This document shows positions 36,221 through 44,957 of a DNA stretch of 64,000 nucleotides, in pieces (position 1 is the first letter of the stretch; the number at the start of each line of letters is the position of its first letter). Under the pieces are notes generated by a model, which was not told where the DNA came from, searched no databases, and saw only the letters and a program-made list of their open reading frames with translations. The DNA comes from Phycisphaerales bacterium. GTDB lineage: Bacteria; Planctomycetota; Phycisphaerae; Phycisphaerales; UBA1924. A program made the translations under genes and the position numbers. The DNA is taken from contig JADLFW010000004.1 in NCBI GenBank assembly GCA_020849615.1, positions 1 through 64,000 of the forward strand, in the 5' to 3' direction.

Positions 36221-37120
36221 CTAGCACCCCGCGTCGTACAGGTTCAAAAACTCCAGGTAGTCGCTGAAATCCACCAGCCCATCGCCGGTGAAGTCCACCC
36301 GCAGGTCCAGGGCGTCGTACAGGTTCAGGAACTCCAGGTAGTCGGCGAAATCCACCAGCCCATCACCGTTGAGGTCCGCCGGGCACACCGCCGGGCCCGC
36401 CGGCGTCACGCTCTCCCACGTCGTCCCGATCCGCACCTCATCCAGCGAGTACCCGCCCTCGCCGCGCATCTCCAGCGAGGCCCCGAAGTCCATGATCCCG
36501 GCCCGCGCGAACGACCCCATCGGGAACGCGGGCTTGCCGCCGCCAGGCGCCGGGTCCACGTACAGCGAGTACACGGTCCGGCTCTGCCCGAGGTCGTGCT
36601 TCACCTCCAGCACCAGCAGCACCGTCGTCCCGATGATCACGGGCACCGGTGTGTCCACCATCAGCCCATCGCCCACCATCAGCCCGTAGCTGAAGAACCC
36701 GATCGGCACACCCACATCGACCTGCCTCGGCCAGTTGCCCAGCCGCAGGATCTGCCAGTTCGTCGCATCCGCCTCGGGCCGCATCAGGAACGACAGGTAC
36801 AGCACATCGCCAGTGACCCCCGGATAGGCCCGCGCGTAGCCCGCCATGTCGGGCAGCCACCGGCCCGGCGTCGTGATCGCGCCCGCGGTGACGGTCAGAT
36901 CGCCGAAGCCCAGCCCCGCGGACGGGCCCGTGAACGTCGTCGGGATCCCCATCCCGTAATCCACCCACGGGCCGGCCCAGCCCGCGCCGCCCGACCACCC
37001 GCCCAGGTCCGCGCCCGCTGGCCCGGCAAACCCGTCGTACACCGCTCCCGCGCCCTGCCCCATCGCCGCCGACGCCGCCACCATCAGCACCGCCACCGCC
37101 GCTCCACGCACGCTCATCAT
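36221..37120 (-). CDS. Secreted jelly-roll GC-dockerin protein
   Basis: A 299-residue protein. ATG 37120 (followed by another ATG at 37117) has GGGGAG 7 bases upstream; the signal peptide ends near residue 21 (AMG). The beta domain (about 25-235) opens with VYDGFAGPAGADLGGWSGG and closes with YSLDEVRIGTTWESVTP. This is the typical frame of a concanavalin-like (LamG-like) jelly roll found in planctomycete secreted proteins. The dockerin has loops DLNGDG and DFTGDG and ends DAGC. It is preceded by a 500-base gap containing the promoter region for it and for the divergent PEP-CTERM gene. Confidence 0.82.
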   Translation of the reverse strand: MMSVRGAAVAVLMVAASAAMGQGAGAVYDGFAGPAGADLGGWSGGAGWAGPWVDYGMGIPTTFTGPSAGLGFGDLTVTAGAITTPGRWLPDMAGYARAYPGVTGDVLYLSFLMRPEADATNWQILRLGNWPRQVDVGVPIGFFSYGLMVGDGLMVDTPVPVIIGTTVLLVLEVKHDLGQSRTVYSLYVDPAPGGGKPAFPMGSFARAGIMDFGASLEMRGEGGYSLDEVRIGTTWESVTPAGPAVCPADLNGDGLVDFADYLEFLNLYDALDLRVDFTGDGLVDFSDYLEFLNLYDAGC

Positions 37121-37626
37121 GATGGATCTCCCCGAATAAATACCGCGGCCCGCGATGCAACCCATCGCGGGCCCTCCCTCGGACGGTCAATCACATGATA
37201 AGAACGTCATGAATGTGGATGAACTCGCGCCGCGCTTCTCACGCCGTTCCCGAAACCAGCCCCCGGTGGATCCGCCCGCGCTGCTCATCACCATCGCGAC
37301 GGATTCGCAGTCGCAGTCGCCACACTGAGGTCTCAACTTCGGATCTTGCGCCCGCCGGTGGGAACTCATCCATCGGCTACACCGTTGCCGCCCTGCCGCC
37401 CCTGCCGCGATGCTCCTTCCTCCGCACCCCCCTCGACACGCACCGCGCGAGGCCGGAAGAACGCAGGACCGCCGGGCCAAACCCCGCCGGAGTGCCTCCT
37501 GCGGCCCGATAAATCCCCTTGTTCAAAATCGCATCAACATGTATGTTAAGGCAGTGCAGGCGGTGTTCCGCCCGCCTGCTGTCCGGGTCGGTTGACGTAA
37601 GTTGTTATATAACAAGGAGTTGAGAG
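37121..37626. other. Divergent intergenic region (506 bases)
   Basis: No gene supported. Several short frames exist but have poor, Arg/Ser-rich translations. The right part (37510-37626) is much less GC-rich and contains TTGTTC, 17 bases, TATGTT (37519-37547), which could be a promoter for the 37627 gene, and the palindrome described separately. Confidence 0.5.
37602..37615. promoter_or_regulatory. Perfect 14-base AT palindrome abutting the Shine-Dalgarno of the 37627 gene
   Basis: TTGTTATATAACAA is its own reverse complement and overlaps the first two bases of AAGGAG (37614-37619). In DNA it could be a repressor operator; in RNA it could form a small hairpin just before the ribosome-binding site. 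It stands out in this GC-rich genome. Confidence 0.5.
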
Positions 37627-38301
37627 ATGAAGCACGCTCTGATGCTGGTGGTGGTCATCGCGGGCGCACCTGTCGCGATGGCCCAGGTCGACATCCGGAT
37701 GGACCTGGCCACCTCGGCCGGCTCAACCGCCGGGAACTGGAACAACATCTCCAGCCTCACCGGCCTGACCCCCAACCTCGTGGACTTTACCTCCGGCGCC
37801 CCGACGACCATCAGCATCAACGGCGCTGGCAGCCCGTGGCAGAGCTTCGTCGGTGACACCGCCGGCGCCTTCCCCAACCAGGATTGGCTCATCCAGCCCG
37901 CCACCCAGGACGGCGCGGGCCTGCAGTCGGGCCTCACCGGCATCTTCCGCATCGCCGGCCTCACCGACGGCGTTCCCTACAAGGTCGAGGTCGTCTCGGC
38001 CCGCACCACCTTCGGCTACCTCAACACCATCACCGTCGACGGCTCGACCGCCGACCGCACTTTCAAGGGCACCCCGGTCGTCACCCCCTGGAACAGCACC
38101 ACCGACGGCCTGGCCGCCGGCAACTGGCTCATCTGGGATGATGTCTTCCCCACCCGCGGCGAGCTCGCCATCATGGATGTCTCCGGGCCCGGCACCCTGG
38201 GCATCGTCAACGCCATCCGCATCTCCGCCATCCCCGCGCCCGGCACGGGCCTGGCCCTCGCGCTGGGCGCGGGCCTCATCGCCCGCCGCCGCCGGGCCTG
38301 A
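37627..38301 (+). CDS. Secreted PEP-CTERM-type protein
   Basis: A 224-residue protein with AAGGAG 7 bases before ATG 37627. A signal peptide (about 1-19, ending AMA) is followed by a beta-rich domain (RMDLATSAGSTAGNWNNIS, YKVEVVSARTTFGYLNTITVDG). The end has a sorting signal: IPAPGTG, a hydrophobic Ala/Leu/Gly stretch, and RRRRA. This is PEP-CTERM-like with Ala for the canonical Glu, the same variant as in the 23340 gene. It is the only plus-strand secretome gene between 26 and 44 kb, and a bidirectional terminator follows. Function of the mature domain is unknown. Confidence 0.85.
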   Translation: MKHALMLVVVIAGAPVAMAQVDIRMDLATSAGSTAGNWNNISSLTGLTPNLVDFTSGAPTTISINGAGSPWQSFVGDTAGAFPNQDWLIQPATQDGAGLQSGLTGIFRIAGLTDGVPYKVEVVSARTTFGYLNTITVDGSTADRTFKGTPVVTPWNSTTDGLAAGNWLIWDDVFPTRGELAIMDVSGPGTLGIVNAIRISAIPAPGTGLALALGAGLIARRRRA

Positions 38302-38330
38302 CCCGCACCACGTCATCGATCCTCTTCATG

Positions 38331-38366
38331 ACAAGACCCGCGCTCTTCGCGCGGGTCTTGTTCTTT
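38331..38366. terminator. Bidirectional terminator between the PEP-CTERM and dockerin genes
   Basis: A perfect 13-base stem (ACAAGACCCGCGC / GCGCGGGTCTTGT, loop TCTTC) is followed by TTCTTT on the plus strand and lies between the convergent stops at 38301 and 38399. Confidence 0.88.
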
Positions 38367-38398
38367 CCATTCCGCCCCTTCGCCTCTCCGTCTCCTTC

Positions 38399-39361
38399 TT
38401 AACACCCCGCGTCGTAGTAGTTCAGGAACTCGAGGTAGTCGGCGAAATCAACCAGGCCATCGTGGTTGAAATCGACACGCGGGTCCTCCGCATCGTAGAA
38501 GTTCAGGAACTCCAGGTAGTCCGCGAAGTCCACCAGCCCATCGCAGTTCAGGTCTGCGATGCAGCCGCCGCACGACGCGCCCAGCGTGGTGAAGTACAGC
38601 CCCGTCCCCCGCGAGAACTGCACGATCGCCGTGGCCGCGCCAAAGCCCGCATCCTCGATGGTGGCCCAGCTGTAGTACGTCACGCCGATGCTGTACTCGC
38701 TGTCGGGCATCAACAGCCCGGCGGGGATCTCAAAGTCCGTCTCGCCCGGCGCCAGCTCCACGCTCCAGATCGTCGCGGGCGTCGCGTCAACCAGGTTCAC
38801 GATCGCCAGCCCGAACTCGGCCCCCGCGGGCATCGTGAACCCGTTGACCGTGCCCGCGAACGCCAGGGCCGTGTCGTAGCTGTGCAGCCGGTCGAACGTC
38901 GTTCCGTCGAAGTACGGGATCTCCGCCATGTAGTCATCCGCGGGCAGGAACACATCCCCCAGCGCCGGGCCCGCGCCCAAATCCGCCGACAGCGTGTACG
39001 TCGTCGCCGGGAACTCCTGCAGGAACTCGGCCTCGGTGGCGTAGTACGGCGATGAGTAATACCACGAGTTGGGATTCCCTTCGAGCAACTCGTAGGACAC
39101 CACCGGCGGCCGGTCGAACGACAGCCCGGCCGACACGATCGGCTCCTCCGCCACCACCGTGGCCAGCAGACCCCACGCGAACGCCGCGCCGGGCGCTGCG
39201 CTCGAGGTCTGCGTGTAGTTCGCGCCCCGGCCCACCGAGTACTGGTACACATCCGCCCGGGCCGCCCCCACCGCGAACACGCCCGCCGCGATCGCGACCA
39301 GCCCGAAGACCCCGCGCACCATCACCCCGCGGCTACGCCGCGACGTTCCCGCACTCTTCAT
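38399..39361 (-). CDS. Secreted GC-dockerin protein of unknown fold
   Basis: A 320-residue protein. ATG 39361 is preferred, with GAGAGGGATG upstream; longer in-frame starts would add an Arg/Gly-rich leader with no SD. The signal peptide is long (MKSAGTSRRSRG leader, hydrophobic 17-32, ending ARA). The middle contains YQYSVGRGANYTQTSS, SFDRPPVVSYELLEGNPNSW and LPADDYMAEIPYFDG, a beta-rich region I cannot assign. CGGC precedes the dockerin, whose loops are DLNCDG and DFNHDG and which ends DAGC. No catalytic residues are evident. Confidence 0.78.
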   Translation of the reverse strand: MKSAGTSRRSRGVMVRGVFGLVAIAAGVFAVGAARADVYQYSVGRGANYTQTSSAAPGAAFAWGLLATVVAEEPIVSAGLSFDRPPVVSYELLEGNPNSWYYSSPYYATEAEFLQEFPATTYTLSADLGAGPALGDVFLPADDYMAEIPYFDGTTFDRLHSYDTALAFAGTVNGFTMPAGAEFGLAIVNLVDATPATIWSVELAPGETDFEIPAGLLMPDSEYSIGVTYYSWATIEDAGFGAATAIVQFSRGTGLYFTTLGASCGGCIADLNCDGLVDFADYLEFLNFYDAEDPRVDFNHDGLVDFADYLEFLNYYDAGC

Positions 39362-39600
39362 GACATCCCTCTCTCTCGGAGTTGAACACGGGCCGCACAC
39401 GCATCCCCGGCGGCGCACGCACGCCCGCACAAGACAGACGCCGACGGGCCACAACGGCGCGGCGTCCACAGGATGCCCAGTATCGCCGGGCCCAGGCCCG
39501 GCTCCAACGGAATTTCCGCCAGAATCACGCCCAAACCGGACCGCTGCGCCACCCCGCCCGCCCCGGTTCACCCCGTCATCCCGTCATCCCGACATTCCTT

Positions 39601-40725
39601 CTAACACCCCGCGTCGTAAAAGTTCAGGAACTCCAGGTAGTCGCCGAAGTCGACCTGGCCATCCCCCGTGAAGTCCACGCGCGCATCGGTCGTGTCGTAG
39701 AGCCTCAGGAACTCAAGATAATCGGCGAAGTCCACCGCCGAGTCGTCATTGACATCGCCCGGGCAGTGCGTGAACTGCCATGCATCATCCACGCAGAGGA
39801 CATAGAGCGTCGGGCGCCCGTTCCTGGCGAACGGCCCCTCGGTCACGAACATCGGATAGGTCGGCCACATGAGGCCGCTGGCGAACGGCGTCACCGTCCC
39901 GTCCGGCGAGATCACATCGATCCGTCCGTGTTCGGGCATGCAGACGTACAGCCCATCGCCGAAATAGGGATCGCCGCGCCCGAAGGCCAGACCCGCCGGG
40001 TGCCCCATCGCCGCCAGCGGCGGCTGAGCCTGGCCTGAGGGGCTGATCGCGAACACCCCCCCGCCGAGCGAACTCGCCCACATGAGACGGCCGAAACCCG
40101 TCGAGCCATCCGACACGTCGAACGTGAAGTACTCCAGCCTCACCGGGGCCCACATGGACGCCCAGCCGAAGTACGCATCGATCCTGAGAATCCCCTCCGT
40201 CGTGCCCACGTACATGAACCCGCCGTATGACGGAAACAAGCCCCCGGATTCCCGGTCGATCAGCAACTGCCCCGTCCACGAGTAGCCCGTGGCCGGCAGC
40301 GGCATGATCTCCTCCCAGCTCCCTCCCGGAAACACGCGGAAGAGCGCCGGCAGCCCCTCACCGTTCCACGCCGCGAGGGTCATCATCGACGGGCCGCCGA
40401 ACCACCCCATCGTCCAGCCGGGCCGACTCGCCAGCGGCCCGTCCACGTCGAGTCCCGCCACCCACGAGCCGATCCGCTCCACGTACTCAAAGGCCCGGCC
40501 CGCCGGGTCGATCCTCAGTACTCCCTGCACAGGCGACGACACGAACATGTTTCCCCAATCGATGAACCCGATCTGCGGACCTCCCAGCCCCGGGTAGCCC
40601 GCCGCGGCCCCCGCGAACGGGAACACCGAAATGCCGGGCGGGGTCTCGATCACCTGCTGCCCGGACGCGGCCTGAACCACCACCATCGCGCCGACCACCA
40701 CCACGGCCCTGCCGATGCGTCTCAT
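39601..40725 (-). CDS. Secreted SMP-30/NHL-like propeller with C-terminal GC-type dockerin
   Basis: A 374-residue protein. ATG 40725 has AAGGGGGA about 6 bases upstream; the signal peptide ends near residue 22 (ASG). The body alternates strand pairs with statements such as GVLRIDPAGRAFEYV, GFMYVGTTEGILRID, GGGVFAISPSGQAQPP and GRIDVISPDGTVTPFASGL, consistent with a six-bladed propeller of the SMP-30/NHL group. The dockerin's first loop (DVNDDS) is unusual; the second (DFTGDG) is regular, and the protein ends DAGC. No metal-binding catalytic set is clear, so an enzymatic role is not claimed. Confidence 0.8.
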   Translation of the reverse strand: MRRIGRAVVVVGAMVVVQAASGQQVIETPPGISVFPFAGAAAGYPGLGGPQIGFIDWGNMFVSSPVQGVLRIDPAGRAFEYVERIGSWVAGLDVDGPLASRPGWTMGWFGGPSMMTLAAWNGEGLPALFRVFPGGSWEEIMPLPATGYSWTGQLLIDRESGGLFPSYGGFMYVGTTEGILRIDAYFGWASMWAPVRLEYFTFDVSDGSTGFGRLMWASSLGGGVFAISPSGQAQPPLAAMGHPAGLAFGRGDPYFGDGLYVCMPEHGRIDVISPDGTVTPFASGLMWPTYPMFVTEGPFARNGRPTLYVLCVDDAWQFTHCPGDVNDDSAVDFADYLEFLRLYDTTDARVDFTGDGQVDFGDYLEFLNFYDAGC

Positions 40726-40894
40726 CGCTGTCCCCCTTGCACATCGCGAGCGGGCCGCGCGGGCCACGGCACCCTGCGCGCCGGGACTCCGGGCCCGCGC
40801 ACACGCTCCCTGCCCGCCATCATGCCCTCCGGCCGCGCCGGCTCAACGGGAAGCTCGCCCCCAATCCGGGCCCAGCGACGGGCGCGACCCCAAC

Positions 40895-40925
40895 GAAAAA
40901 CCCCCGGCTGTTCGCCGGGGGCTTC
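40895..40925 (-). terminator. Rho-independent terminator of atpA
   Basis: An 8-base stem (CCCCCGGC / GCCGGGGG, loop TGTTC) is followed on the minus strand by TTTTTCGTTGG, about 30 bases past the atpA stop. It supports atpA ending its own transcript rather than continuing into atpG. Confidence 0.85.
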
Positions 40926-40951
40926 TTGCTTCGTCTCTTCCTCTCTTCCGC

Positions 40952-42532
40952 CTACTGCTTCGTCGCCTTGAACCCGCTCTTGAACGTCTTGATCGCGTGC
41001 TCGAGCTTCTTCTCCAGGTCGCCATCCAGCGACCGCTTCTGGTTCAGCTCATCCCAGACCGGCTTGTTGATCGTCTGGAACGTCTCCAGCAGCCGCGACT
41101 CGAACTCGCGCACATCCGCCACCGGCACATCGTCCAGGTACCCCTTCGTGCCCGCGAAGATCGAGATCACCTGGTCCGTCACCCGGAACGGCGTGTACTG
41201 GCTCTGCTTCAGCAGCTCCACCATCCGCCGGCCGCGGTCCAGCTGCCGCTGCGTCGCCTTGTCCAGCTCCGTGCCCAGCTGCGCGAACGCCTCCAGCTCC
41301 CGGGCCGCCGCCATGTCCAGCCGCAGCGAGCCGGCCAGCTTCTTCATCGCCTTCACCTGCGCGTTGCCGCCCACGCGGCTCACCGAGATGCCGACGTTGA
41401 TGGCGGGCCGCACGCCGCTGAAGAACAGCTCCGGCTCGAGGTAGATCTGCCCGTCCGTGATCGAGATCACGTTGGTCGGGATATACGCCGACACGTCGCC
41501 TTCCTGCGTCTCGATCACCGGCAGCGCCGTCAGCGAGCCCCCGCCGTTCTCGTTGGAGAGCTTCGTGGCCCGCTCCAGCAGGCGGCTGTGGAGATAGAAC
41601 ACGTCGCCGGGGTACGCCTCGCGGCCCGGCGGACGCCGCAGCAGCAGCGAGAGCTGCCGGTACGCCACGGCCTGCTTCGAAAGGTCGTCGTAGATGCACA
41701 GGGCGTGCTTGGGCTTGCCCGCCCCGCCCGGCGCGCCGGCCGCGGCCTTGCCCTGCCACATGAAGTACTCCGCCATCGCGCACCCCGCGTACGGCGCCAC
41801 GTACTGCATGGGGGCCGGGTCCGCCGCCGAGGCGCTCACCACGATGGTGTAGTCCATCGCGCCGTGCTTCTTCAGCGTCTCGACCACCGCCGCCACCGTC
41901 GATTCCTTCTGCCCCACGGCCACGTACACGCACACCACCGCCTCGGGCGTGCCCCAGTACTGCTTCTGGTTGATGATCGTGTCCAGCGCCACCGCCGTCT
42001 TGCCCGTCTTGCGGTCGCCGATGATCAGCTCGCGCTGCCCGCGACCGATCGGGATCATCGCGTCGATCGCCTTGACGCCCGTCTGCAGCGGCTCGGTCAC
42101 CGGCTGACGCTCGGCGATCCCCGGCGCGATGATGTCCACCTTGCGGAACTCGGTCGTCTGGATCGGGCCCGAGTCATCCAGCGGCCGCCCCAGCGGGTCG
42201 ACCACCCGCCCCAGCAGCGCCTCGCCCACCGGCACCTCCAGCAGACGCCCCGTCGCCTTGACGACATCCCCCTCCTTCACCGAGAGGTAATCGCCGTAGA
42301 TCACCGCGCCGACCGTGTCCTCTTCCAGGTTGAAGACCTGCCCCATGACCGCGCCCTCGCCGGTCTGGAACTCCAGCAGCTCGCCCGCCATCGCGTTCGA
42401 CAGCCCGTAGATCCGGGCGATCCCGTCTCCCACCTCCACCACCCGCCCAACCTCCGAGACTTCCAGCTCGGCGCCGTACTGCTCGATCTCCTGCCTGATC
42501 ACGCTCGCGATTTCATCGGTCTTGATCTTCAC
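40952..42532 (-). CDS. atpA: F-type ATP synthase subunit alpha (GTG start)
   Basis: A 526-residue alpha subunit of the F1 sector, the non-catalytic nucleotide-binding partner of beta in the membrane ATP synthase. GTG 42532 is chosen because AAGGGAAG precedes it and the protein then begins [17 protein letters not shown], as in homologues. It has [26 protein letters not shown], Walker A GDRKTGKT (172-179), [30 protein letters not shown], and [17 protein letters not shown]. About 10-16 extra residues ([15 protein letters not shown], near 261-275) interrupt the segment between AEYF and HALCIYDD. No atpH, atpG, atpD or other ATP synthase gene flanks it: dockerin genes lie on both sides, and a terminator follows. 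The gene looks intact. Confidence 0.97.
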   Translation of the reverse strand: MKIKTDEIASVIRQEIEQYGAELEVSEVGRVVEVGDGIARIYGLSNAMAGELLEFQTGEGAVMGQVFNLEEDTVGAVIYGDYLSVKEGDVVKATGRLLEVPVGEALLGRVVDPLGRPLDDSGPIQTTEFRKVDIIAPGIAERQPVTEPLQTGVKAIDAMIPIGRGQRELIIGDRKTGKTAVALDTIINQKQYWGTPEAVVCVYVAVGQKESTVAAVVETLKKHGAMDYTIVVSASAADPAPMQYVAPYAGCAMAEYFMWQGKAAAGAPGGAGKPKHALCIYDDLSKQAVAYRQLSLLLRRPPGREAYPGDVFYLHSRLLERATKLSNENGGGSLTALPVIETQEGDVSAYIPTNVISITDGQIYLEPELFFSGVRPAINVGISVSRVGGNAQVKAMKKLAGSLRLDMAAARELEAFAQLGTELDKATQRQLDRGRRMVELLKQSQYTPFRVTDQVISIFAGTKGYLDDVPVADVREFESRLLETFQTINKPVWDELNQKRSLDGDLEKKLEHAIKTFKSGFKATKQ

Positions 42533-42712
42533 GCTCTGCTTCCCTTGGGGCCTCACGTCCGACCGGGCCGCGCCCACCGCGCGCGGTCAGGGCCCAAGGG
42601 TAGGTCCAACCCCCCCTCTTGTCCTCTCCTCCCGCTCCATCCCCCCCCAGGCCCCGAACCCCCGCTCCCCGAACCCCCCGCCCCCTCCAGCCTTCATTTG
42701 CCCTCCGCCCCC

Positions 42713-42754
42713 GCCATTCGCCACTCGCCACTCGCCACTCACCACTCACCATTC
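42713..42754. repeat. Tandem 7-base repeats (GCCACTC type)
   Basis: Six near-copies of GCCACTC/ACCACTC lie directly after the stop of the 42765 minus-strand gene and upstream of atpA. They resemble the TCAC-type units after other dockerin genes but differ in period. Confidence 0.6.
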
Positions 42755-42764
42755 ACGTTCCCCC

Positions 42765-44732
42765 TCAGCACCCCGCGTCGTACCACTGCAGGAACTCCAG
42801 CATGTCCCCGAAATCCACCACGCAGTCCTCGTTCAGGTCCCCCTCGCAGTCCTGCTGCTCCTGCCACGTCAGCACCTGCAGGTAATCCGTGAAGTCCACC
42901 AGCCCATCCCGGTTCACATCGGCCCGGCAGAACAAGCCGGGCCCGGCCACCCCCGCCCAAATTGCCCGCACCGCCTCCCGGATCCGAACCCCCGCATCCG
43001 AGTAATCCGCAGCGCCCGCCACCGCGAACCCCACCCCCGCCGGGCCCGTCACCGAATCCCGGTACGCCTGGTACGCCGCCCCGCCCCCATCCAGCACCAC
43101 CGCATCAATCTCATCCACCCATCCCAGGGCCCGGTCCCGCGCCGCCGCCAGCCCCGCACCCGGGCCGCACGCCTCCGCCTCCACCCCCACCACCAGCACC
43201 ACCCGCCGCCCCCCCACATACCGCTTCATCTCGAACATCGGCGGCTCCTCCTCCAGCACCGCCCGCAGGCACACCCCCGCCGGCACACCGGGCCGGGCCA
43301 GGTCCCCCGACTCACTCGCCCGCGCCGCCAGCACCGGCGCCTCGCACGGGCACGCCGGCAGCGTCCACGCGATCCCGCCCCGCACCCGGTCGTCGAACAC
43401 CCCCACCTTCACCGCGATGTTCCCCGTCCGCGCGAACGCTGACGGGTCCTCCAGCGCGGCCCGGACGCCCTCGACCATCGCCGTGTACCCCGCGGCCGGC
43501 ACGCCCGAAGACCCGTCGATCAGGATCTCCAGCTCGACCTCGACCTCCCGCACCGGCGCCAGCCCGCGCACGATGAACAGGTCCGCCGCGCTGTTGGTGT
43601 CCCCGCCGACCAGGTTCGTCGCGCCCGAGACGCACACCAGCACGCCCGTGTCGGAGATGTCCACATCCCCGAACACGCCGTCCAGCGCCGCGCCGCCCAC
43701 GCCCGCCTCCAGCGAACGCCACACGCCCCCCGCAGGATCCCGCTCGAACACCCGCACCGCGCGCCCCGTCCCGATGTCGGCGTGCGCAAACAGGTACCCC
43801 GACGGCGACATCACGGGCCGGATCTCCCCAACCTCCCCGCCCTCCTCGCCCGCGATGCACGGCGCCTCCACCGACGGCGGCGGCAGCGGCCCGTACACGC
43901 ACGACTCAAAGAGCGTCCCCGCCAGCAGGTAGTTGATCTTCGTCAGCACGTGCAGCCCGTCGTCCGACAGGTCGATCAGCCGCATCTTCGCGTCCGTCGG
44001 CGCCATGCACGCCGGGCCGAACAGGTACTGCGTGCTCCCCGCCGGGCCCAGCCGCACGCAGTTGCTGTAGCTGTCCGCGATGATCCCGCCATCCCACGAC
44101 CGCATCCGCCCGGTCACGCCCGGCAGCACAACCGTCGCGCCGTCGCCGCGCGACCATTCCACACCGTCCCCGTTGTACGCGAATACGTGCGACCCCGTCG
44201 GCGCGATCGACACCTCCCGCGCCCCCGACATCCCCGGCAGCCGCGTCGTCTGACCGCTCTGCAGGTCGTGCAGGAACACATCGGGCGTCGAATCGGGATC
44301 CGCCTCGCCATCCACCAGGTTCTTCGCCGCGCTGATGAACACCACCCAGCGCCCGTCGGTCGACATCGCCGCGGCCCGCATCCCGAACACCGCCTCCATC
44401 CCGCTGTCATCATCCCCCTGCGCACCGCCGCTCGACACGCTCACGCGCCGCGTCTGCCCCGTCGCCAGCTCGCGCACGAACACATCCCACGCTTCGTTCG
44501 TATCCCCGTCCACCAGGTCCCCCGCCGGGCTCGCGAACACGATCCGCCGGCCATCCGCCGAAATGCCGGGCCACGCCGCCACACCCTGCGACTGCCCGCC
44601 CTGCGGCGTCACGTTCACCCGCTCGACCACCTGGCTCGGCGCGGCCAAGACCGGGCCCCCCAGCCCCGACACCAGCCCCGACACCAGCCCCGCCCCGCAC
44701 GCCGCCGCGCACCAGCGCCCCGCTCCCCTCAT
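42765..44732 (-). CDS. Secreted TolB-like propeller plus VWA-like protein with GC-type dockerin
   Basis: A 655-residue protein. ATG 44732 has GGAGGGGAGG upstream; the signal peptide ends near residue 30 (VLAA). Residues 40-390 have propeller units of TolB/PD40 type (PGISADGRRIVFASPAGDLVDGDTNEAWDVF, split over strands; DVFLHDLQSGQTTRL). A domain resembling DUF1194/von Willebrand A follows (about 405-590: VELEILIDGSSGVPAAGY, a MIDAS-like start in which the last Ser is Gly). The dockerin is the most divergent here (DVNRDG and DLNEDC, with LQVLTWQEQQ in place of FLNLY), yet it keeps the preceding Cys and the DAGC end. Probably adhesive or binding. Confidence 0.8.
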   Translation of the reverse strand: MRGAGRWCAAACGAGLVSGLVSGLGGPVLAAPSQVVERVNVTPQGGQSQGVAAWPGISADGRRIVFASPAGDLVDGDTNEAWDVFVRELATGQTRRVSVSSGGAQGDDDSGMEAVFGMRAAAMSTDGRWVVFISAAKNLVDGEADPDSTPDVFLHDLQSGQTTRLPGMSGAREVSIAPTGSHVFAYNGDGVEWSRGDGATVVLPGVTGRMRSWDGGIIADSYSNCVRLGPAGSTQYLFGPACMAPTDAKMRLIDLSDDGLHVLTKINYLLAGTLFESCVYGPLPPPSVEAPCIAGEEGGEVGEIRPVMSPSGYLFAHADIGTGRAVRVFERDPAGGVWRSLEAGVGGAALDGVFGDVDISDTGVLVCVSGATNLVGGDTNSAADLFIVRGLAPVREVEVELEILIDGSSGVPAAGYTAMVEGVRAALEDPSAFARTGNIAVKVGVFDDRVRGGIAWTLPACPCEAPVLAARASESGDLARPGVPAGVCLRAVLEEEPPMFEMKRYVGGRRVVLVVGVEAEACGPGAGLAAARDRALGWVDEIDAVVLDGGGAAYQAYRDSVTGPAGVGFAVAGAADYSDAGVRIREAVRAIWAGVAGPGLFCRADVNRDGLVDFTDYLQVLTWQEQQDCEGDLNEDCVVDFGDMLEFLQWYDAGC

Positions 44733-44957
44733 GGCCCGCCTCCCCTCCAGCACTACACATGTCCCCCGACTGACTCTACCGGCGGATCCGCGACGCGCTG
44801 CATGATGTTTTTCTTAATCGGCGCGCGCAAGCACCGCCCCGCCGGCATCGGCGGTCCGCACGCCGACCTTCATGCGAACGCCGTCGATCCCGCCACCGGG
44901 CCACGCCCGGGCCGGCGGATCGGTCGTTATGAGTCTCTTGTTAGTTTCGGTTCACAC

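Noticed and set aside
37187..37480. Minus-strand 97-codon frame in the large gap
   Set aside because: Arg/Ser/Cys-rich translation without a start signal or homologous feel; codon pattern unlike the real genes.
43000..43600. VWA metal-binding site as proof of an adhesin
   Set aside because: The MIDAS-like DGSSG lacks the last Ser of DxSxS, so metal binding cannot be assumed.
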